Assembly: GCA_963764195.1 (NCBI GenBank)
Contig: CAVXRG010000005.1
Location: 36,691 to 100,690, forward strand
Reading direction: 5' to 3'
DNA from: JBDSSS01 sp963764195
GTDB taxonomy: Bacteria; Actinomycetota; Actinomycetes; Actinomycetales; Dermatophilaceae
DNA: 64,000 nucleotides
A model generated the notes under the pieces. That model was not told the origin of the DNA, ran no database searches, and worked only from the letters and a program-made list of their open reading frames with translations. Of the stretch, positions 42,232 to 50,533 are shown one piece after another. The stretch's first letter is position 1; every line of letters begins with the position of its first letter. The translations under genes were made by a program, and so were the position numbers.

Positions 42232-43041
42232 TCAGCCGCGCTCGGTCGCCCGGCGTCGGCCGGTCAGCACGAGGCCTCCGGCGAGGGCGGCGCCGCCCGC
42301 GATGAGGGCGTACCGGGTCACGTCGGAGCCGGCAGCCTCGGGTCCGCCACCGGCAGGCACGCCACCCGGGGCGGAGTGCATCCCGTCGATGGTCTGCACC
42401 GCGAGCTTGAGGTTGTTGTCGGCCGCGCTGCCCCAGGCGTACACGATGGTGTTCGTGCCTTCCTTGAGGGTGAGGTCGGCCGGGCCGATCGCGACGGTGT
42501 CGGTGCCCGCGAGCACGACGTCGGCCGAGATCGTCCCGGCGCCGACGGTCGCCTTGGCCTCGTTCGGGTTGGTCAGGCCCTTGAGGGCCACGGCGCCGTT
42601 CGCGCGGATGTCGACCGCCGGGGCCGCCGCCGTGTGGCGGACGGTGAGCCGGGCCTTGCCGGCTGCGACCGCGGAGGTGTCGTTGACGTAGGGGGTGAGG
42701 ACGGGATTGCCGTCGGCGGTCAGGTGCGCGACCACGGTGATGTTCGCGCCGGCCGGAACGGTCACCCCCTTGGCCTCGATGACCGCCGCGCCGTCGGCCC
42801 CGGCGCCGGCCGCGGTGACCTTGAGGTCGTAGGTGCCACCCGGGAGCATGACCGGGTCGGTGAGCGTGCCGGGCTTGAAGTCCGTGAGGAGCGGGTCGCC
42901 GTTGGCGTAGACGTCGACCGTCGCGCCAGGGACGCCGTGCAGGATCGAGACGGTGGCGTCGTCGGCGGCCTGGGCCGGTAGCGCGAAGGCGGCCGGGGCG
43001 AGGGCGAGGGCGAGGACGGCGGAGATGCGGAGCGACTTCAT
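42232..43041 (-). CDS. DUF4397-domain surface protein
   Basis: A 269-residue exported protein. Signal peptide with probable cleavage after AQA (residue 26). Two DUF4397-type repeats follow: VSILHGVPGATVDVYANG with LLTDFKPGTLTDPVMLPGGTYDLKV, and LTVRHTAAAPAVDIRANG. The C-terminus has a Gly/Pro linker, a membrane helix and GRRRATERG. There is no LPxTG before the helix; the region reads VPAGGGPEAAGSD, so it may use a divergent sorting signal or simply stay in the membrane. First gene of the sortase/sigma operon. Confidence 0.85.
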   Translation of the reverse strand: MKSLRISAVLALALAPAAFALPAQAADDATVSILHGVPGATVDVYANGDPLLTDFKPGTLTDPVMLPGGTYDLKVTAAGAGADGAAVIEAKGVTVPAGANITVVAHLTADGNPVLTPYVNDTSAVAAGKARLTVRHTAAAPAVDIRANGAVALKGLTNPNEAKATVGAGTISADVVLAGTDTVAIGPADLTLKEGTNTIVYAWGSAADNNLKLAVQTIDGMHSAPGGVPAGGGPEAAGSDVTRYALIAGGAALAGGLVLTGRRRATERG

Positions 43042-43447
43042 GTGAGTTGACCTTTCGTGGTGACGCAGCGGTGGTCCTGTGCGGTGTGCGAGGGGTCCTG
43101 ATCGGATGGTCCGCGACTCCGGTGAGGAGCCGCGCCGTGACCGTCCTTGCCCTTACTTCCGCCGCAACCGGCCCGGGGGATGCAGCTGTCCCCGACTTTC
43201 TTTCCCGAGGCCCCGCGAGGTGGGGCCCAGCGGATCATCGGGGATCAGCGCCACGCACTCGGTGCCCGGCAGCAGCAGCAGGTGCAGACTGATCTGCCGC
43301 TTGATCCGGCGCGGCGATCAGTCTGCGGATCAGTCGGCGTCCGGTGTCGTCCAGGCAGCAGCAGATGCAGACTGATCTGCAGCTTGATCCGGGACGGCGA
43401 TCTGTCTGCGGATCAGTCTGCGCCGGGTGTCGTCGGCAGCGTGTCGC
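43042..43447. other. Intergenic region with tandem palindromic repeats
   Basis: No gene seen. The first 200 bases should hold the DUF4397 operon promoter, but no convincing ECF-type -35/-10 pair stands out. The rest is filled by the two repeat copies at 43270-43437. Confidence 0.6.
43270..43437. repeat. Two tandem copies of an ~84-base GATCAGTC palindromic repeat
   Basis: Each copy runs AGCAGCAG, GCAGACTGATCTGC, CTTGATCCGG, GCGGATCAGTC and ends GGTGTCGTC. The inner parts are inverted relative to each other and can pair. A third, partial copy is at 49722-49810. Confidence 0.88.
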
Positions 43448-44755
43448 TCAGGCCAGGGCGGCGAGCACGGCCTCGGCTGCCCGCTGGCCCGACACGAGGG
43501 CACCCTGAAGGGAGGCCGTGTCGCGGTGGTCACCGCAGACGAACACGCCGCGTCCGAGCGTCACCGACGACGTGACGTGCAGCGGCGGAGGGGTGGCCGG
43601 CACGGCGTGGGCGATGCGGTGCCGGGTGACGACCGACCACCGCGACGTGTCGCAGCCCCAGATCTCGCCGAGGTGACGGCGAACCTCCTCCTCGGAGGCG
43701 TCACCGTCGGGCCGGTCGAGCAGGCAGGTCGCCTCGACGAGGTGGCGCCCGGGCGGGGCGTAGCTCGGCGCGGCGTTCGTCATGACGGCGGTGTTCCAGA
43801 CCGGGCCGGGCACCCGGCCGCCGGACCGTCGGCCGTCGACGGCGAGCAGGCTCAGGTCGGTCGGCGGCTCCGGCGCGTCGAGCCACCACGTCACCAACCC
43901 CCGCGTCGGCACGTCCGGGAGGTCGGTCAGGCCGGTGGCCGAGCCGGGGTCGGTCGCGACGACGGCCGCCCGGGCCCGCCACGTCCGACCCTCGGTCCGG
44001 ACCCGCACCGACGTCGAGCGGTGGCTGGCGCCGGCAGCCGTCGTCCGGCTCACGACCCCGCCTTCGACCCCGTCGACCCCGTCGACCCTCGTCCCGAGGT
44101 GCAGCCGGGGCCCGAGCGCCGACGCGAGCTGGTCGGGGAGGGCCTGCATCCCGCCCGCCGGCACCCCCGGCGTCCCGAGGACGAACATCCGCACGAGCAG
44201 CCGGGCAAAGCTCGCCGAGCTCGCGGTGTGGCTCTCGATGAGCACGCCGGCGAGGAAGGGTTCGAGCACCTCGGTGCGCAGTCGGCCCGTCACCCCCACC
44301 GCGTCGAGCGACCGGCCGAGGGCCTCGTCCGGGCCGCCGATGACGCCCTTCGGGTCGACGACGACGCGGGCCACCCACCGGCCGAGGCCGGCGACGTCGC
44401 GAACGTCGAGCAGGCCGCTGCGCAGCGTCGGCCCGAGCAGGCCGGGCTCCCGCCGTGGGTCGCCGAGCACCGCGAGCCGGTCGTCGCGCCGCACGAGGAC
44501 GCCGGCGCCGAAGGGCCGCATCTCGAGGGCGCCGACGTCGACCCAGCGGCGCACGGCCGGGTAGGCGGGGTTGAGCACCTGGAAGCCGCGGTCGCAGCGG
44601 TAGCCGTCGACGACGTCGGTGCGGACCCGCCCGCCGACGGCGTCACCCGCCTCGAGCACGACGACGTCGAGGCCGCGGTCGAGCAGGTGCCGGGCGCACC
44701 GCAGGCCCGCGAGGCCCGCGCCGACGACGACGACGTCGGTGTCCGGCTCGTCCAC
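43448..44755 (-). CDS. FAD-dependent amine oxidase/phytoene desaturase-like oxidoreductase
   Basis: A 435-residue flavoprotein. Dinucleotide-binding motif VVVVGAGLAGLRCARHLLDRGLDVVVLEAGDAVGGRVRT at the N-terminus, in the classical GxGxxG...E spacing. The C-terminal flavin motif is VFVCGDHRDTASLQGALVSGQRAAE. The family (NAD(P)-binding Rossmann, protoporphyrinogen-oxidase-like) acts on amines, carotenoids or tetrapyrroles. GTG 44755 has GAGGAGCTGGG just before it. A TspO/MBR-like gene lies upstream on the same strand. Confidence 0.85.
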   Translation of the reverse strand: MDEPDTDVVVVGAGLAGLRCARHLLDRGLDVVVLEAGDAVGGRVRTDVVDGYRCDRGFQVLNPAYPAVRRWVDVGALEMRPFGAGVLVRRDDRLAVLGDPRREPGLLGPTLRSGLLDVRDVAGLGRWVARVVVDPKGVIGGPDEALGRSLDAVGVTGRLRTEVLEPFLAGVLIESHTASSASFARLLVRMFVLGTPGVPAGGMQALPDQLASALGPRLHLGTRVDGVDGVEGGVVSRTTAAGASHRSTSVRVRTEGRTWRARAAVVATDPGSATGLTDLPDVPTRGLVTWWLDAPEPPTDLSLLAVDGRRSGGRVPGPVWNTAVMTNAAPSYAPPGRHLVEATCLLDRPDGDASEEEVRRHLGEIWGCDTSRWSVVTRHRIAHAVPATPPPLHVTSSVTLGRGVFVCGDHRDTASLQGALVSGQRAAEAVLAALA

Positions 44756-44854
44756 CCCAGCTCCTCGTGTCGTCGGTCCACGCAACGACCCGAGCCTACG
44801 TCGGTCGTTGCGCCCCCGCCGGGCTCGTGCTCCCGCGCCCATCACGACCTCGGG

Positions 44855-44912
44855 GTATGCCGCTCACCACCCGGGAGCGCGGCCGACCGGCGACGGGGGT
44901 GGGCGGCATACG
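44855..44912. repeat. Inverted pair of the GTATGCCGC motif
   Basis: GGTATGCCGC and GCGGCATAC about 40 bases apart between two minus-strand genes, a looser version of the hairpin at 37.6 kb. Confidence 0.7.
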
Positions 44913-44960
44913 CCTGGCGTCGGTGGGGCAGATCGGGAGGTCGTGGGCGCAGGGAGCGGC

Positions 44961-45794
44961 TCAGGCGAGCTGGTCGGCGTCGCGGCGTCCGGGGGCGAGG
45001 GGCGGTGCCGCCGGACGGTCGGTGCGGGACCGCCACCGGGCCGCGGCGGCGAGCACGACGACGGCGGCGAGGGCCGCGGCGATGGCCGTGGCGACCGAGC
45101 GGGGGTCGTCGGTGAGGCGGCCGACGGTGATCCAGCCGAGCCCCCAGGCCATCGCCCCGGCGACGGACCAGCGACCGCCGAGCCGGGCGGCGAAGACGAC
45201 ACCGAGGGCGGCTGCGACGGCGACGACGACGACCGCGGCGACCTGGTTGCCGACCGCGCCGAGGTCGGCACCCGACTCGACGAGGGCCGCGGTGACGTTG
45301 GCGCAGCTCGCGACCGCGACCCAGCCGAGGTAGAGACCGAAGGTGACGTCGACGAGGACCCGCTCCGCCGTGCTGGCGGCCCGGACGGCCTGCAGCCGGG
45401 TGAGCATCACCCCGAGAGTGAGCGCGAGAGCGAGGATGACGACGACGCTGACCCAGATCCAGCCCTGCTGGGTCACGAGGAGCCACCCGGCGTTGAGCAC
45501 CATCGTCACGGCTGCGAGCCAGCCGGTCGCGCGGGTGCGCTCGCTCGTGGCATTGCGGGGGAGGAACTGCCAGACGGTGTAGCCGAGCAGGCCGAGATAG
45601 ATCGGGGTCCAGATCGAGAAGGCAGGTCCGGCCGGGGCGATGAGGGTCGCGTCGGCCGCGAGCGCACCTCCGGAGGACTCCTCGACACGGGTGCCGAGGA
45701 CGCCCACCCCGAAGAGGGTGCCGACGACGCAGAAGATCTCGGCGGCCACCACCACCGCCCGGCGGATCTGGTCGGTGCGGTCGAGGTGGTGCAT
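44961..45794 (-). CDS. TspO/MBR-like integral membrane protein
   Basis: A 277-residue protein with about seven hydrophobic helices. The segments PAFSIWTPIYLGLLGYTVWQFLP and LNAGWLLVTQQGWIW, and LGWVAVASCANVTAAL, resemble the TspO/MBR fold (which has Trp-rich helices), extended by extra helices. TspO proteins bind tetrapyrroles and related lipophiles. ATG 45794; a probable operator lies 40 bases upstream. It may work with the adjacent flavoprotein. Confidence 0.7.
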   Translation of the reverse strand: MHHLDRTDQIRRAVVVAAEIFCVVGTLFGVGVLGTRVEESSGGALAADATLIAPAGPAFSIWTPIYLGLLGYTVWQFLPRNATSERTRATGWLAAVTMVLNAGWLLVTQQGWIWVSVVVILALALTLGVMLTRLQAVRAASTAERVLVDVTFGLYLGWVAVASCANVTAALVESGADLGAVGNQVAAVVVVAVAAALGVVFAARLGGRWSVAGAMAWGLGWITVGRLTDDPRSVATAIAAALAAVVVLAAAARWRSRTDRPAAPPLAPGRRDADQLA

Positions 45795-45832
45795 CGGAGT
45801 GCTCCTGGGGGCTCGGCGAGGTCGGACTACTC

Positions 45833-45847
45833 GCCAACCAAGTTAGC
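45833..45847. promoter_or_regulatory. Operator-like imperfect palindrome upstream of the TspO-like gene
   Basis: GCCAAC-CAA-GTTAGC, a 6-3-6 inverted repeat with one mismatch, in an AT-richer stretch about 40 bases before ATG 45794. The regulator is not evident. Confidence 0.4.
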
Positions 45848-45871
45848 AAGTCGTCGAGTCCAGCGAAGAAG

Positions 45872-46642
45872 TCAGCCGCGCAGGCGTACCGACAGGCAGG
45901 TGACGCAGCCCTCGAGCTTCTCGAACTCGGAGATGTCGACGAGGGTGACGTCGTGGCCGGTCTCGCGCAGCAGCCGGGCCGTGCGCGGGGCGGCTGCCGA
46001 CATGAGCACCGCGGTCCCGCCCAGGAGCACGACGTGCGCGCCCGCCTCCTCCGGGACGGGGAGGAACCGGGGCCAGCGAGCGGGCTCGTCGACGAGGGGC
46101 GGGTAACCGATGACGGACCCGTCAGGAAGAGCCGTGACGGCCGACTTCAGGTGCAGCACCTTCGAGACGGGGACACCCGAGACGGTGACTCGGTGACCGG
46201 CGAACGCCGCCGCGAGCTGGGCGACTCCGGCCTCGTTGCTGCGGCCGCCGAGCCCGACCCAGACGTTGCGTCCGTGCTTGAGGACGTCGCCGCCGTCGAG
46301 GGTCGCCGGGTCGGTCATCTCCACGACGCGGTAGCCGAGGGGCTCCAGCACCTCGCGCAGCCCGGCCTGCTCCGGTCGCCGCTCCGGGGCGCCCGAGCAG
46401 CACAGCACCGCGACGTCGCCGTGGACGACGACCTGGTCCTCGACGAAGACCCCGTCGGGGCAGGCGTCGACCCGCGGCGCCTCGACGGTCTGCCAGCCGG
46501 AGCGGTGCAGGACGCTGACGTACTCCTCCCACTGGCGCAGCGCGAGCTCGGCGTCGACGGACCCGGACCGCTCGATGTGCGTGACGATCCCGTCCGCGAG
46601 GCGGGGTGACGGACGGCGAACGAGCGCGAGGCGACGGTGCAC
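45872..46642 (-). CDS. ddaH: Dimethylargininase / amidinotransferase-superfamily hydrolase
   Basis: A 256-residue guanidino-group enzyme. DGVFVEDQVVV holds the acidic substrate residues, ATLDGGDVLKHGRNVWVGLGGRSNEAG and VLHLKSAVTALPDG include the catalytic His, and FEKLEGCVTCLSVRL the catalytic Cys near the C-terminus. The pattern fits dimethylarginine dimethylaminohydrolase; a citrulline-forming hydrolase of another arginine derivative is possible. GTG 46642 follows TAGGGT by six bases (leaderless). Confidence 0.88.
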   Translation of the reverse strand: MHRRLALVRRPSPRLADGIVTHIERSGSVDAELALRQWEEYVSVLHRSGWQTVEAPRVDACPDGVFVEDQVVVHGDVAVLCCSGAPERRPEQAGLREVLEPLGYRVVEMTDPATLDGGDVLKHGRNVWVGLGGRSNEAGVAQLAAAFAGHRVTVSGVPVSKVLHLKSAVTALPDGSVIGYPPLVDEPARWPRFLPVPEEAGAHVVLLGGTAVLMSAAAPRTARLLRETGHDVTLVDISEFEKLEGCVTCLSVRLRG

Positions 46643-46648
46643 GTCCCG

Positions 46649-46654
46649 ACCCTA
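46649..46654 (-). promoter_or_regulatory. Leaderless -10 box before ddaH
   Basis: TAGGGT on the minus strand, six bases before GTG 46642. Confidence 0.5.
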
Positions 46655-46725
46655 GGGCCACGGTCGGGGGAGCGGGGAGGGCGAGCGGCATACGGTGGCA
46701 TGACGAGACGGGACAGGGCGGGGAC

Positions 46726-46747
46726 TTGACCCTGACGCCGCGTGAGG
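46726..46747 (+). promoter_or_regulatory. MerR/TipA-type promoter-operator
   Basis: TTGACC (46726-46731) runs into CCTGACG-CCG-CGTGAGG, an inverted repeat with one mismatched position per arm, 40 bases ahead of the TipAL-type gene. A -35 box joined to a palindrome in a long spacer is the MerR-family arrangement and suggests autoregulation. Confidence 0.6.
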
Positions 46748-46787
46748 CGCCACGCTCGGTGGCATGACCACGACGGGAGAGGCGACG

Positions 46788-47558
46788 ATGCAGGAGCGGG
46801 CCACCTGGACGGTGGGCCGGGTGGCCGAGGTGTTCGGCGTGACGGTGCGGACGCTGCACCACTACGACGAGATCGGGCTGCTCGTGCCGAGCGAGCGCTC
46901 GGCCGCGGGCTACCGGCTCTACACCGAGGCGGACCTGACGCGGCTGCAGCAGGTCGTCGTCTACCGGCGGCTCGAGCTGCCGCTCGACGAGATCGCGGTG
47001 CTGCTGCAGGACGACGCCGACCCGGTGTCACACCTGCGGCGGCAGCGCGACGCGGTCACGACCCGGCTGGGCGAGCTCGGTGAGCTCGTCGCGGCCATCG
47101 ACCGAGCACTGGAGAGAGAGATGGACGAGCGACCGGCGACCCGCGAGCAGATGAAGGAGCTCTTCGGTGACGGGTTCGAGGACGACTACGGGCAGGAGGC
47201 GCAGGAGCGCTGGGGCGAGAGCGAGGCGTGGCGGCAGTCGGAGCAGCGCACCGCCGGCTACACGAAGGCCGACTGGACGCAGGTCAAGGCGGAGATGGAC
47301 GAGGTGAACGGCGCGCTCGCCGCGGCGCTGCGCGCCGGGCTGCCCGCCACGAGCCCCGAGGCGATGGATGCCGCTGAGTCGCACCGGCGCCACATCGAGG
47401 CACGCTTCTACGCCCTCACCCACGAGTTCCACCGCGGGCTCGCGGAGATGTACGTCAGCGACCCGCGGTTCACGAAGACCTACGAGGAGGTCGAGCCGGG
47501 GCTCGCGCAGTACGTCCGCGACGCGATCCACGCGAACGCCGACCGGCACGCCGGCTGA
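46788..47558 (+). CDS. TipAL-type MerR regulator with TipAS drug-binding domain
   Basis: A 256-residue activator. N-terminal MerR HTH: WTVGRVAEVFGVTVRTLHHYDEIGLLVPSERS. A coiled coil (about residues 75-110) leads to the TipAS domain, with FGDGFEDDYGQEAQERWGESEAW, TAGYTKADW and HRRHIEARFYALTHEFHRGLAEMYVSDPRF. TipAS binds thiopeptide antibiotics and similar compounds. GGGAGAGG six bases upstream favours ATG 46788; ATG 46764 in frame has no such site. No target gene is adjacent in the same direction apart from the oxidoreductase that follows. Confidence 0.9.
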   Translation: MQERATWTVGRVAEVFGVTVRTLHHYDEIGLLVPSERSAAGYRLYTEADLTRLQQVVVYRRLELPLDEIAVLLQDDADPVSHLRRQRDAVTTRLGELGELVAAIDRALEREMDERPATREQMKELFGDGFEDDYGQEAQERWGESEAWRQSEQRTAGYTKADWTQVKAEMDEVNGALAAALRAGLPATSPEAMDAAESHRRHIEARFYALTHEFHRGLAEMYVSDPRFTKTYEEVEPGLAQYVRDAIHANADRHAG

Positions 47559-47610
47559 CCACCCCGGCACCCACCCGACGGGCGGGTCCCGCGGCTGTGA
47601 TGATGGCCGG

Positions 47611-48588
47611 ATGGATCCCGTGGTCGTCGTCGGTGGAGGCATCTCGGGGATCGCGTGTGCGCGGTCCGTGGCGGAGGCGGGCCTCGAGGTCGTCGTCCTC
47701 GACCGGGGGCGGCGCCTCGGCGGTCGGATGGCGGTCCGGACCGTCGAGGGCCGGGCCGTCGACACCGGCGCCTCCTACTTCACCGTCAGCGACGAACGCT
47801 TCGAGCGGGTCGTCGGCGACTGGCAGGGGCGGGGGCTCGCCCGGCCGTGGACCGACACCTTCGCCGTCGTCGAGGACGGCGCTCCGGCCGAGCCCAAGAC
47901 CGGCTCGACGCGCTGGGCCGCGCCCGGCGGGCTGCGCGGTCTCGTCGAGGACCTCGCCACCGGCTTGGCGACGGAGCAGGTGACCGTCCTGCGGGTGACC
48001 CGCTCGGGCGACCGGCTGGAGGTCGACGGGCGACCGGCCGCGGCCGTCGTGCTCGCGATGCCGGACCCGCAGGCCAGGCGCCTGCTCGATGACGGGCTGC
48101 CCTCCCGCGCAGAGCTGGACGACGACTTCGCCCCGACCCTGGCCCTGCTCGCCGGCTGGGACGAGCGGTGGTGGGCCGGGCCGGACGGTGCCTTCGAGGA
48201 CGCCTTCGACGGTGCCTTCGTCAACGGCGACGATGCCCTCACCTGGGTCGCCGACGACGGACGCCGACGGGGCGACGGGGCCGCGGTGCTCGTCGCGCAC
48301 TCGACGGCGGACCTGGCCCGCGCCCACCTCGACGACCCGGCGGGGGCCGGACCGGAGATGCTCGCGGCCCTCACCCGGCTGCTCCGGGTCGGCGTGTCGC
48401 CGCGCTGGACCCACGTGCACCGCTGGTCCTTCGCCCACCCGTCCGGCACCCGCACGCGCACCCACCACCTCGGCGTCGACGGCATCGGCCTGTGCGGCGA
48501 CGCGTGGGCCGAGCGCCCCCGCGTGGAGGCGGCCTACCTCTCGGGCCTCGATCTCGGGGAGGCGCTCGTCGCGCGCCTGCGCCCCTGA
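47611..48588 (+). CDS. Renalase-like FAD-dependent oxidoreductase
   Basis: A 325-residue flavoprotein: VVVVGGGISGIACARSVAEAGLEVVVLDRGRRLGGRMAVR at the start, DTGASYFTVSDERF as in renalases, WTHVHRWSFAHP, and GIGLCGDAWAERPRVEAAYLSGLDLGEAL at the C-terminus, closing the FAD site. Bacterial renalases oxidise off-pathway dihydronicotinamide isomers. ATG 47611 lies 53 bases after the TipAL-type gene, so the two may be cotranscribed. Confidence 0.85.
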   Translation: MDPVVVVGGGISGIACARSVAEAGLEVVVLDRGRRLGGRMAVRTVEGRAVDTGASYFTVSDERFERVVGDWQGRGLARPWTDTFAVVEDGAPAEPKTGSTRWAAPGGLRGLVEDLATGLATEQVTVLRVTRSGDRLEVDGRPAAAVVLAMPDPQARRLLDDGLPSRAELDDDFAPTLALLAGWDERWWAGPDGAFEDAFDGAFVNGDDALTWVADDGRRRGDGAAVLVAHSTADLARAHLDDPAGAGPEMLAALTRLLRVGVSPRWTHVHRWSFAHPSGTRTRTHHLGVDGIGLCGDAWAERPRVEAAYLSGLDLGEALVARLRP

Positions 48589-48630
48589 CCGAGGCGTGAA
48601 CGCGGGGCCGGGGCCGACCGGGTCGGGTCG

Positions 48631-48636
48631 TAGCCT
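48631..48636 (+). promoter_or_regulatory. Leaderless -10 box before asd
   Basis: TAGCCT, seven bases before ATG 48644. Confidence 0.5.
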
Positions 48637-48643
48637 TGGGGCC

Positions 48644-49678
48644 ATGCGAGTCGGAGTCTTCGGAGCAACGGGTCAGGTCGGCGGGGTCATGCGGACCCTC
48701 CTCGAGGAGCGGGACTTCCCGCTCGACGAGGTGCGCTTCTTCGCCTCGGCACGGTCGGCCGGCACGACGCTGCCCTTCCGCGGTGAGGACGTCGTGGTGG
48801 AGGACTCGGCCACCGCCGACTTCGCCGGCATCGACATCGCCCTGTTCAGCAACGGCGGCACGGCGTCGAAGGAGCTCGCGCCCAGGGTCGCCGCCGCGGG
48901 CGCGGTCGTCATCGACAACTCGAGCGCCTGGCGCAAGGACCCCGAGGTCCCGCTCGTCGTCTCCGAGGTCAACCCGGGCGACCTCGCCGACGTGCCGAAG
49001 GGGATCGTCGCCAACCCCAACTGCACGACGATGGCCGCGATGCCCGTCCTCGGGCCGCTCCACGAGCGCGCCGGCCTGGTCCGCCTCCACGTGAGCAGCT
49101 ACCAGGCGGTCAGCGGTTCCGGCGGCAAGGGCGTCCAGGAGCTCGACACCCAGCTGCGGGGTGGGTATGCCGCCGGCGACCCGACCGGCCTCGCCCTCGA
49201 TGGGCGCGCGGTCGCCGTGCCCCCGCCCAACGTGTATGCCGTGTCCGTCGGCTTCAACGTCGTCCCCCTCGCCGGCTCGATCGTCGACGACGGCTCGCTC
49301 GAGACCGACGAGGAGCAGAAGCTGCGCAACGAGTCGCGCAAGATCCTGCACCTGCCCGGCCTGCGGGTCTCGGGGACGTGCGTGCGGGTCCCGGTCTTCA
49401 CCGGCCACAGCCTCGCGATCCACGCCGAGTTCGAGCGCGACATCTCGCCCGAGGTGGCGATCGACCTGCTGAAGAACGCGCCGGGGGTCGTCGTCACCGA
49501 CGTGCCCAACCCGCTCGAGGCCGCCGGGCGGGACGAGGTCTTCGTCGGCAGGGTCCGGGCCGACCAGGCCGCACCCGAGGGCAAGGGCCTCGTGCTCTTC
49601 GTCGTCGGCGACAACCTGCGCAAGGGCGCCGCCCTCAACGCGGTCCAGATCGCCGAGGCGTGGCTCCGGGCCCGCTGA
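48644..49678 (+). CDS. asd: Aspartate-semialdehyde dehydrogenase
   Basis: A 344-residue enzyme making aspartate semialdehyde for Lys, Met, Thr and diaminopimelate synthesis. N-terminal NADP site VGVFGATGQVGGVM; VVIDNSSAWRKDPEVPLVVSEVN; catalytic Cys in GIVANPNCTTMA; SYQAVSGSGGKGVQEL; catalytic His in PVFTGHSLAIHAEF. ATG 48644 follows TAGCCT by seven bases with no ribosome site, indicating leaderless translation. It stands alone, not in the usual ask-asd pair. Confidence 0.96.
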   Translation: MRVGVFGATGQVGGVMRTLLEERDFPLDEVRFFASARSAGTTLPFRGEDVVVEDSATADFAGIDIALFSNGGTASKELAPRVAAAGAVVIDNSSAWRKDPEVPLVVSEVNPGDLADVPKGIVANPNCTTMAAMPVLGPLHERAGLVRLHVSSYQAVSGSGGKGVQELDTQLRGGYAAGDPTGLALDGRAVAVPPPNVYAVSVGFNVVPLAGSIVDDGSLETDEEQKLRNESRKILHLPGLRVSGTCVRVPVFTGHSLAIHAEFERDISPEVAIDLLKNAPGVVVTDVPNPLEAAGRDEVFVGRVRADQAAPEGKGLVLFVVGDNLRKGAALNAVQIAEAWLRAR

Positions 49679-49721
49679 GCGGCATACCGGCTCGATGGGG
49701 AGCAGCGGGTGGGGTCCCTCT

Positions 49722-49810
49722 CGGTCAATCTGCGGATCAGTCTGCAGCCGGTGTCGTCAGGGCGACCACGAACGCCGACTGATCCGCCGACTGATCCGCC
49801 GACTGACGTC
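49722..49810. repeat. Third copy (diverged) of the GATCAGTC repeat
   Basis: TCTGCGGATCAGTCTGC followed by CCGGTGTCGTC matches the repeat at 43.3 kb. Two CCGACTGATCCG copies after it are inverted relative to the first part (GCGGATCAGTC pairs with GACTGATCCGC), giving a hairpin between asd and tmk. Confidence 0.85.
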
Positions 49811-49852
49811 GCGGACGGGCCTCGCCGGGTCGGCGCTGACGGGGGCGTCCCC

Positions 49853-49858
49853 TAGGCT
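49853..49858 (+). promoter_or_regulatory. Leaderless -10 box before tmk
   Basis: TAGGCT, six bases before GTG 49865. Confidence 0.5.
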
Positions 49859-49864
49859 CGGGGC

Positions 49865-50533
49865 GTGACCCAACCGGCCGCCGTCCCCGCGGCACGCGAC
49901 ACCCGCGCGAGCACCGCGCCGGGGCTCTTCCTCTGCTTCGAGGGGGGTGACGGCGCCGGCAAGAGCACCCAGGTGCGGCTGCTCACCGAGGCGCTCGAGG
50001 CCCGGGGCCGCGAGGTCGTCGTCACGCGGCAGCCCGGCGGGACCGCGCTCGGGTCGCAGGTGCGTGACCTCGTCCTGCACGGCGAGCACGTCGCGCCCCG
50101 CGCGGAGGCGCTGCTCTTCGCAGCCGACAAGGCGCATCACGTCGAGGAGCTCATCGCCCCGGCGCTCGCCTCCGGCAGCGTCGTCATCACCGACCGCTAC
50201 ACCGACAGCTCGATCGCCTACCAGGGCGCCGGCCGCGACCTCGGGGCCGATGAGATCCGCGAGCTGCAGCACTGGGCCGTCGGGGGCCTGTTTCCTGACC
50301 TCACCGTGGTGCTCGACGTGAGCCCGGCGGTGGGTCGGCAGCGGCGCGGCGACGTGCACGACCGCCTCGAGTCCGAGGGCGACGGCTTCCACGCGGCGGT
50401 GCGGCAGGGCTTCCTCGACCTCGCTGCCCGCGAGCCCGACCGCTACGTCGTCATCGACGCGGCGCTGCCCGCCGAGACGATCCACGCCGAGGTCCTCGCC
50501 CGCCTCGACGCGCTGACCGGTGACCGCTCATGA
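49865..50533 (+). CDS. tmk: Thymidylate kinase
   Basis: A 222-residue dTMP kinase. P-loop FEGGDGAGKSTQVRLL (about residues 19-34), the DR(Y/H) motif in VVITDRYTDSSIAYQGAGRDLG, and LTVVLDVSP. The N-terminal 17 residues are an unstructured extension. GTG 49865 follows TAGGCT by six bases (leaderless). The stop overlaps holB by four bases (ATGA), the conserved tmk-holB pair. Confidence 0.95.
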   Translation: MTQPAAVPAARDTRASTAPGLFLCFEGGDGAGKSTQVRLLTEALEARGREVVVTRQPGGTALGSQVRDLVLHGEHVAPRAEALLFAADKAHHVEELIAPALASGSVVITDRYTDSSIAYQGAGRDLGADEIRELQHWAVGGLFPDLTVVLDVSPAVGRQRRGDVHDRLESEGDGFHAAVRQGFLDLAAREPDRYVVIDAALPAETIHAEVLARLDALTGDRS

